A stretch of 11,227 nucleotides of DNA, from contig JAISIB010000169.1 in assembly GCA_031262265.1 (NCBI GenBank), forward strand, positions 1 to 11,227, read 5' to 3'. Each line of letters begins with the position of its first letter. Position 1 is the first letter of the stretch. The notes beneath the pieces are model-generated. The model made no database searches, was not told the origin of the DNA, and saw nothing but the letters and a program-made list of their open reading frames with translations. Positions 6,460-11,227 of this stretch are shown piece by piece. The position numbers and the translations under genes were made by a program. Origin of the DNA: Prevotellaceae bacterium (lineage in GTDB: Bacteria > Bacteroidota > Bacteroidia > Bacteroidales > Bacteroidaceae).

Positions 6460-6582
6460 ATGCTAACTTCTCAATATTTTCTTATGTTGAACTCACGTTA
6501 TGTTCCTCTTGCTCTGAATCAAGGAGCGATTGAGCGAAAAATGCAAATCAGCCCAATCATTCAAAGCAGCAATACCGATTGA
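6460..6582 (+). CDS. Possible 40-residue small ORF, unrecognised
   Basis: The frame starts with ATG at 6460, just after the predicted transcription start, and reads MLTSQYFLMLNSRYVPLALN and on to QSSNTD before TGA at 6580-6582. A second ATG in frame lies at 6484. I recognise no family. The +1 frame stays open past this stop to 12 nt before the helicase gene, so the ORF may be the front part of a frameshifted small gene. It may also be chance. No signal peptide or clear membrane segment is visible. Confidence 0.25.
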   Translation: MLTSQYFLMLNSRYVPLALNQGAIERKMQISPIIQSSNTD

Positions 6583-6613
6583 CAGAGAAATATTGGAAGT
6601 AGAAGAAGAATAA
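6518..6613 (+). pseudogene. Possible C-terminal part of a small frameshifted gene
   Basis: After an in-frame TGA at 6515-6517 this frame reads 31 codons, IKERLSEKCKSAQSFKAAIP and then DREILEVEEE, with TAA at 6611-6613. It lacks an ATG of its own. The mix of charged residues and the acidic end look more protein-like than the overlapping frame. An AAAAA run at 6537-6541 is where a single-base change, or a programmed +1 slip, would join it to the ORF starting at 6460. Its stop is 12 nt before the helicase ATG, a typical operon distance. No family is recognised and a chance ORF remains possible. Confidence 0.2.
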
Positions 6614-6625
6614 GACATCTATATT

Positions 6626-9334
6626 ATGGATACACGACAGTATATGATAGTTGATTTAAAGAGATATGGTGATAAACGAATGTTTATTACTGAGCGAGTC
6701 TCCTCAATCAGCCAGAACAAGAACGGTCTTTTGGCTGTCAAGTTCTCTTCCTCTCCACGTGTATTCAATTATAACACCGATCGACTTCTATATCTCACTC
6801 ATCCGAAAGCCATAGATTTAGGTAAAAAAGGACTGTATGTTAAGAACAAGCGCATTATGAATGTGGCTGAACTCTTTCGCTTTACCAATGGACGATACTC
6901 CTTTTACCACGTGGTATATGACAATGGACACTCTGACAATCTTGAAGAAAGTAACGTGTATATCACGCGCACGGCAATAGATAAAACGGGCGGTTCTATT
7001 TGGGATTATCTCATAAAACTTGCTACCGAAATAGGTCTCATGATAGAGGATGAAGACAACATTCTAAGCAAACAATATGAATTAGTAGACGTTAAGCGAG
7101 ACAATGTACCGCTTGCACAATATCTTGGCGACAAGACACATTTGGCTGTCTATCGCATACCAAAACACGTTTACTATCCTTTCGGTTGCAATGCCAGTCA
7201 AAAGAATGCCGTTGAAGCTGCATTAACCCATCAAGTGAGTATTATACAAGGGCCTCCGGGAACCGGAAAAACACAGACCATATTGAATATTATTGCCAAC
7301 CTATTGATGCAAGGCAAGTCCGTGCTTGTCGTTTCTAACAACAACTCTGCTGTAGAGAATGTGGAGGAAAAGCTGGCAAGCGAGGGACTTGACTTTATAG
7401 TAGCCAGACTGGGAAGTGTAGAAAATAAAAAAACTTTCATTGCCAATCAAAAAGGCTATCCTAACATGACGAGCTGGTCATTAAAAGAGCCATCCTCAGT
7501 CAGAGACATAGCTATGAATGCCCTAACCATTGTATCCCAAGGATTTGATAGACAAATGCGTCAGGCTCAGCTAAAGGCTGAATACGATGCTTTATTGAAA
7601 GAAACGAAGTACAACGAAATGCTTCAGCCTCGAAAAACAAGCAGTAAGTGGCTTTATGGCAAGAAGTCTGGCAAAATAGTGAAGCTCCTTTTTCGTTATA
7701 AAACGATTGTTGAGAACGGAATAAAACCCAATCTATGGTTTCGCTTAAAATGGTCATTCTCTTTTGGAATTAAAACCTTTACATTCCTATCACAAGAGTT
7801 TTCAGAGGTCATAGAGAGTTTGGAGGAGGCATACTACATTTCACACAAAACTGAGATTGAGAAAGAATTGCAGACGATTAGATCAACCCTTCAAGCAATA
7901 AACATCAACCAAAGCATTAAGGAGTTGCGTTCGGCATCCCTTCAAGTATTGAAACATCAAATCTCAAACAAATATAAGGTTGGCGAAAGAACACAATTCA
8001 CAATCAAAGACATTAAGCCACGTACAGAGGAATTTTTGAAAGAATATCCAATAGTTCTCAGTACCACTTATTCTGCCAAAAGCTGCATCAACAAGAATAT
8101 GGTGTTTGACTACGTCATCATGGACGAAGCTTCACAGGTAGATATAAAAACTGGCGCATTGGCTCTGTCTTGTGCGATGAATGCCGTAATAGTGGGTGAT
8201 AACAAACAACTTCCCAATGTAGTGAATCGTGAAGAAATGCTCGCATTAAATGCTATACGGTCTATATATAAGATAGAAGGGAAGTATGATGCCGCGACTC
8301 ATAGTTTTCTTCAATCATGTGTCGAAGTATTCCGTAACGCTCCCATCACATTGCTTCGGGAGCACTATCGTTGCCATCCGAAAATCATAGAGTTCTGTAA
8401 CCAACATTTCTATAATGGTGAACTTGTAGCGATGACCACTGACAATGATGAACCAAAAGTGCTGCAACTTATTCGCACTGTACCGGGTAACCATGCCCGT
8501 GGGCATTTCAATCAACGTGAGGTTGATGTAATCACCCGAGAAGTTATGCCGGAATATACCAAAATGGGTAGCATTGGCATCATAACGCCATACCGTTCAC
8601 AAGCCGATGCAATCAATAAAGCCATCAATCAAGACATTGCCAGCACTATACATAAGTATCAAGGTCGTGAGTGCGATACTATCATTATGAGCATGGTAGA
8701 TAACTCACCAACAGAATTCTCTGACAATGCCAACCTACTCAATGTAGCTATTTCTCGCGCCAAATCGCATCTATGCATTGTAACAAATGGCAATGATATG
8801 CCGCAAAAAACGAATTTAGCGCAGCTCATAGCCTATATCCGATATAATAATTTCGAGGTAAAAGATAGCAAACTACACTCCATCTTCGATTTGCTATATA
8901 AACAATATACATCAGAACGTTTAGCTTATGAATCTTCTCATCCTGCTGTATCTGAGCATCTTTCTGAAAATTTCATTTATAACCTATTGATAAAGGCCAT
9001 TCGCGAATTGAATATGATTAATATAGGAGTACTCTGCCACTATCCTTTATCAAGACTGATCGCAGATTGGAGTGGATTGGATTCTAAGGAATGTAATTAT
9101 GCTAATAACCCATTTTCGCATGTGGATTTCTTGATCTACAACTCGCTTACGAAACAACCATTCCATACGATAGAAGTAGATGGATGGAAATTTCACAAGG
9201 AAAGCGATGTACAACAATCTCGTGATGCCATCAAAGACCGGATACTATCAAAGTTTGGGCTATGCCCATATCGTATTTCCACTACGGACACCGTGAATGT
9301 GGAAACTATTAAAGATATAATAAATGGATATTAA
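6626..9334 (+). CDS. Superfamily-1 (Upf1-like) helicase fused to a C-terminal PD-(D/E)XK/Vsr-like nuclease domain
   Basis: The 902-residue product has a complete set of SF1 helicase motifs: Q motif Gln192, Walker A GPPGTGKT (209-216), Ia SNNNSAVENV (237-246), DEAS (500-503), GDNKQLP (524-530), LLREHYRCHP (576-585), HKYQGRECDTI (676-686) and LNVAISRAK (705-713). This matches the AAA_11/AAA_12 pair of Upf1/Dna2-type helicases. A helical, partly coiled insertion lies between Ia and DEAS (about 280-460). Residues 1-180 form an unrecognised N-terminal region. From about 780 a nuclease-like domain follows, with HVDFLIY (Asp834), IEVDGWKFH (Glu850, Asp852, His857) and SRDAIKDRIL (865-874), resembling DUF2726/Vsr-like folds. 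ATP-driven unwinding coupled to strand cleavage is the inferred activity, in the cytoplasm. Similar fusions occur in anti-phage systems. The gene is more A+T-rich than pfkA and the ribosomal genes, which suggests transfer. The ATG at 6626 has no Shine-Dalgarno sequence. Confidence 0.88.
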   Translation: MDTRQYMIVDLKRYGDKRMFITERVSSISQNKNGLLAVKFSSSPRVFNYNTDRLLYLTHPKAIDLGKKGLYVKNKRIMNVAELFRFTNGRYSFYHVVYDNGHSDNLEESNVYITRTAIDKTGGSIWDYLIKLATEIGLMIEDEDNILSKQYELVDVKRDNVPLAQYLGDKTHLAVYRIPKHVYYPFGCNASQKNAVEAALTHQVSIIQGPPGTGKTQTILNIIANLLMQGKSVLVVSNNNSAVENVEEKLASEGLDFIVARLGSVENKKTFIANQKGYPNMTSWSLKEPSSVRDIAMNALTIVSQGFDRQMRQAQLKAEYDALLKETKYNEMLQPRKTSSKWLYGKKSGKIVKLLFRYKTIVENGIKPNLWFRLKWSFSFGIKTFTFLSQEFSEVIESLEEAYYISHKTEIEKELQTIRSTLQAININQSIKELRSASLQVLKHQISNKYKVGERTQFTIKDIKPRTEEFLKEYPIVLSTTYSAKSCINKNMVFDYVIMDEASQVDIKTGALALSCAMNAVIVGDNKQLPNVVNREEMLALNAIRSIYKIEGKYDAATHSFLQSCVEVFRNAPITLLREHYRCHPKIIEFCNQHFYNGELVAMTTDNDEPKVLQLIRTVPGNHARGHFNQREVDVITREVMPEYTKMGSIGIITPYRSQADAINKAINQDIASTIHKYQGRECDTIIMSMVDNSPTEFSDNANLLNVAISRAKSHLCIVTNGNDMPQKTNLAQLIAYIRYNNFEVKDSKLHSIFDLLYKQYTSERLAYESSHPAVSEHLSENFIYNLLIKAIRELNMINIGVLCHYPLSRLIADWSGLDSKECNYANNPFSHVDFLIYNSLTKQPFHTIEVDGWKFHKESDVQQSRDAIKDRILSKFGLCPYRISTTDTVNVETIKDIINGY

Positions 9335-9360
9335 TTATATAACGTATGATAATACAAACA

Positions 9361-9394
9361 TAATATCTATATTTGTGCGAAATATTAGATGTTA
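9361..9394 (+). promoter_or_regulatory. hipB promoter with candidate autoregulatory operator
   Basis: TATATTTG at 9368-9375 fits TAnnTTTG and lies 18 nt before the hipB ATG, predicting a very short leader. It is embedded in an imperfect inverted repeat, TAATATCTA (9361-9369) and TAGATGTTA (9386-9394), 8 of 9 bases matching, with a 16-nt spacer. HipB-type antitoxins are known to bind inverted repeats over their own promoter, so this is a reasonable operator. No TTTG is present at the -33 spacing. Confidence 0.5.
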
Positions 9395-9723
9395 TGAAGC
9401 AGAAAAGTATATTATTGCTACCACGCCTTTCTTCTTTGCTTAGCAGACTGGGAGAAGAGATGAAATTGGCGCGATTGCGTAGGAAATGGAGTACGGAACA
9501 GGTTGCAGAGCGTGCAGGCATCTCACGCTCTACCCTTTGGCAAATTGAGAAAGGTATGCCGAATGTATCTATGGGTGCTTACGTCCAAGTATTATTTGTA
9601 CTCGGATTGGAGCAAAATCTGCAACAAGTAGCTGCCAATGATGAATTGGGGCGGAAACTACAAGATGCAGAGATTTTAGTCAAGAGACGTGCACCCAAAC
9701 GCACACATAAAGCAAAAGTATAG
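9394..9723 (+). CDS. hipB: HipB-like antitoxin, Xre-family HTH regulator
   Basis: The 109-residue product contains a helix-turn-helix of the Xre/Cro family at about residues 20-75. STEQVAERAG (33-42) is the second helix and SRSTLWQIEKG (44-54) the recognition helix. The C-terminal region ends in a very basic tail, KRRAPKRTHKAKV (97-109). HipB proteins bind and neutralise the HipA kinase and repress their own operon. The ATG at 9394 is preferred over a TTG at 9373, because the TTG falls inside the -7 box and would lie upstream of the expected transcription start. The stop at 9721-9723 is one base before the hipA ATG, so the pair is translationally coupled. It begins 59 nt after the helicase stop and has its own promoter. 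Confidence 0.9.
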   Translation: MKQKSILLLPRLSSLLSRLGEEMKLARLRRKWSTEQVAERAGISRSTLWQIEKGMPNVSMGAYVQVLFVLGLEQNLQQVAANDELGRKLQDAEILVKRRAPKRTHKAKV

Positions 9724-9724
9724 C

Positions 9725-10975
9725 ATGAAAGAAATATTCGTTTATGCCGATTGGATAGAATCAAGTACTCCTCAACTCATAGGTAAACTACTTGCTACAC
9801 CTATACGCGGCAAAGAAGTATTTTCGTTTGAGTACGATCCGGAATGGTTAAAATCATCGGACGCCTGTAATCTTGACCCCGATTTGGGACTCTATCATGG
9901 GACACAATATACGCATAGCAATAAAAGCAACTTTGGGGTTTTCACGGATTCCGCGCCCGACCGCTGGGGAAGAGTTCTCATGGACAGACGAGAATCTCTC
10001 CTATCCCGTATAGAAAAACGTCCGCGCCATAACCTCATGGAATCTGATTATCTATTGGGTGTTTTCGATGAACATCGAATGGGTGCTCTTCGATATAAAA
10101 CATCTCCGGACGAAGAGTTCCTCAACGACGATCAACATTTCTCTACTCCCCCATGGACATCTCTCCGAGAATTAGAACAGGCAAGTTACAAACTGGAGGA
10201 AGACGTCATAGAGGACGACCCAAAAATCATGGAATGGTTATACTTACTACTCGCACCCGGCTCTTCATTGGGTGGAGCGCGCCCAAAGGCAGGCGTAGCA
10301 AACACCGACGGGACTTTGTGGATCGCCAAGTTCCCAAGTAAAGACGACCGTACGGATATAGGGGTATGGGAGATGTTGGTCAACGAATTGGGGAAACAAG
10401 CCGGATTGCAGATGGCACAAGCTATGGTGAAGAAGTTTTCCGGTAAACATCATACATTTCTAACAAAGCGATTTGACAGGAGAGCATCCGGCACACGCAT
10501 TCATTTTTCTTCGGCCATGACACTTCTTGGATATACCGATGGAGATGATGCGAACTGTGGCGTCAGCTATTTGGAATTAGCAGAGTTTATCATGCGTAGC
10601 GGTGCCAGAGTATCGGCAGATTTGGAAGAGTTGTTCCGGCGGATTGTCTTCTCTATTTGTGTAAGTAATACTGATGATCATTTACGTAATCACGGGTTTC
10701 TACTCACTCCGGAAGGTTGGATACTGTCGCCTGCATACGACATCAATCCTAATCCACATGGTATAGGGTTACGATTGAATATCTCCGATAAAGATAATTC
10801 TCTTGATCTCGGTTTAGCACGCGAAATAGCACCATACTTACGCTTATCAGACAATAAAGCAACGAGTATTATTAAACACATTGGCAATATTGTTTCCGAT
10901 TGGCGACGTGTAGCCACTCAATATAAAATACCACGTAACGAACAAGAACAAATGAAACCGGCATTCCGATGGTAA
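9725..10975 (+). CDS. hipA: HipA-family serine/threonine kinase toxin
   Basis: The 416-residue product is a full-length HipA-family kinase with both the N-terminal subdomain (about 1-120, including FGVFTDSAPDRWGR at 70-83) and the kinase core. The Gly-rich loop is GSSLGGARPK (179-188), with Ser180/Ser181 as possible autophosphorylation sites. The ATP-binding Lys is in AKFPS (Lys202). The catalytic loop is SNTDDHLRNHGF (314-325, Asp317 and Asn322), and the metal-binding Asp is in SPAYDINP (Asp339). The Asp317-Asn322-Asp339 spacing closely follows the Asp309-Asn314-Asp332 triad of Escherichia coli HipA. HipA phosphorylates aminoacyl-tRNA synthetases such as GltX in studied cases; the target here is unknown. 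All key residues are present, so the toxin is probably active. The ATG at 9725 follows the hipB stop by one base. An upstream alternative start at 9689 would overlap hipB and does not fit the family start. Confidence 0.93.
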   Translation: MKEIFVYADWIESSTPQLIGKLLATPIRGKEVFSFEYDPEWLKSSDACNLDPDLGLYHGTQYTHSNKSNFGVFTDSAPDRWGRVLMDRRESLLSRIEKRPRHNLMESDYLLGVFDEHRMGALRYKTSPDEEFLNDDQHFSTPPWTSLRELEQASYKLEEDVIEDDPKIMEWLYLLLAPGSSLGGARPKAGVANTDGTLWIAKFPSKDDRTDIGVWEMLVNELGKQAGLQMAQAMVKKFSGKHHTFLTKRFDRRASGTRIHFSSAMTLLGYTDGDDANCGVSYLELAEFIMRSGARVSADLEELFRRIVFSICVSNTDDHLRNHGFLLTPEGWILSPAYDINPNPHGIGLRLNISDKDNSLDLGLAREIAPYLRLSDNKATSIIKHIGNIVSDWRRVATQYKIPRNEQEQMKPAFRW

Positions 10976-11042
10976 ATAACACAACCGAGGAACATCACAA
11001 CGAAACAAAAACAATTGGCACAGCTCTGCTACCAGAAAGAAA

Positions 11043-11070
11043 AAGAGGCTACCCTAACGGACAGCCTCTT
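11043..11070 (-). terminator. rplI: Rho-independent terminator of rplI
   Basis: Read on the minus strand, the stem 11059-11070 / 11043-11054 pairs over 12 bp, with two G-U pairs and a GTTA loop, and runs directly into a T-rich tract ending at about 11037. On the plus strand the two G-U pairs become A/C mismatches, leaving an 8-bp and a 2-bp helix and only a weak T-tract. It is therefore built mainly for the minus-strand rplI transcript, but may also catch transcripts leaving hipA. Confidence 0.85.
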
Positions 11071-11100
11071 CTATTTATTTATGAGATTATACCCTTTTAA

Positions 11101-11227
11101 TTATTCTGCAGCTTCCGCCACTACTTCAAAAGGAATATCCACAGATACTTCTTTGTGTAGCTTAGCCGTAGCAGTATAAGTCCCCACAGATTTTACAGTG
11201 CCTTTGATTACGATTTGCTTCTTGTCT
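11101..11227 (-). CDS. rplI: 50S ribosomal protein L9 (C-terminal part, cut by window edge)
   Basis: The minus strand encodes the last 41 residues of L9, which bridges the base of the L1 stalk on the large ribosomal subunit. The visible end includes QIVIKGTVKSVGTYTATAKLHKEVSV and ends DIPFEVVAEAAE. The LHKEV motif followed by a beta-strand ending in VVAE is typical of the L9 C-terminal domain. The start lies to the right of the window. In Bacteroidales the order rpsF-rpsR-rplI is usual, so rplI should be the last gene of its operon, which agrees with the terminator 31 nt after its stop. Confidence 0.93.
   Translation of the reverse strand, partial: DKKQIVIKGTVKSVGTYTATAKLHKEVSVDIPFEVVAEAAE

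Larger units (their letters stand above)
6202..6625. other. 424-nt spacer between the outer-membrane protein gene and the helicase gene
   Basis: No full-length gene is present. The right half holds a promoter (6411-6441) and two short overlapping open frames, annotated separately. The left half (6202-6410) shows only weak structure: a 5-bp inverted repeat CTCGT/ACGAG at 6342-6361, and two similar 11-mers, GATTACAACGA and GATTATAACGA, starting 36 nt apart at 6350 and 6386. No tRNA, attachment-site duplication or transposase remnant was recognised. No obvious terminator was seen right after the outer-membrane gene. Confidence 0.5.

Noticed and set aside
9373..9393. TTG start giving hipB seven more residues
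   Set aside because: The TTG overlaps the -7 box and lies before the likely transcription start; the ATG at 9394 gives a normal antitoxin.
1..11227. CRISPR array, insertion sequence, tRNA or attachment site
   Set aside because: I scanned for regularly spaced repeats, transposase motifs, terminal inverted repeats with target duplications and tRNA-like folds, and saw none that hold up.

Overview
The window looks like a chromosomal segment of a Bacteroidales bacterium (Bacteroides/Parabacteroides-type). Four things point that way. The gene order rplM-rpsI-rpsB is typical of the group. Several genes have promoters of the Bacteroidetes form (TTTG about 19 nt upstream of TAnnTTTG). Start codons lack clear Shine-Dalgarno sequences. 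There is a large SusC/TonB-receptor-like outer-membrane barrel protein with an N-terminal carboxypeptidase-regulatory-like domain. The genus cannot be fixed from the sequence alone.

Layout. Positions 1-1548 (minus strand) hold a ribosomal protein operon, transcribed rplM (L13, GTG start) -> rpsI (S9) -> rpsB (S2, cut by the left edge). It has a well-formed promoter at 1679-1709, a leader of about 125 nt, and a 9-bp hairpin in the rpsI-rpsB gap. Positions 1549-2204 are a 656-nt divergent spacer that contains a perfect 22-bp inverted repeat around a 9-nt loop. On the plus strand follow a stand-alone CheW-domain protein (2205-2651) and an ATP-type 6-phosphofructokinase (2721-3701), each with its own -7 box, then two tandem hairpins (3741-3804). 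Next is a 778-residue outer-membrane beta-barrel protein (3865-6201).

Positions 6202-10975 look like an accessory stretch that is more A+T-rich than the housekeeping genes. A 424-nt spacer carries a convincing promoter and a short, possibly frameshifted ORF. After it come a 902-residue superfamily-1 (Upf1-like) helicase with a C-terminal PD-(D/E)XK/Vsr-like nuclease domain, and a HipB/HipA-type toxin-antitoxin pair with its own promoter and a candidate operator. The minus-strand rplI gene (L9), with a strong rho-independent terminator, closes the window on the right.

How it fits together: the two edges are core translation genes facing leftward. Between them lie a glycolytic gene, an odd solo CheW, an orphan outer-membrane receptor and a helicase-nuclease plus HipBA module. 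The last of these is the best candidate for a defence-like or poorly described system. Its grouping as one system is inference, because hipB appears to have its own promoter.
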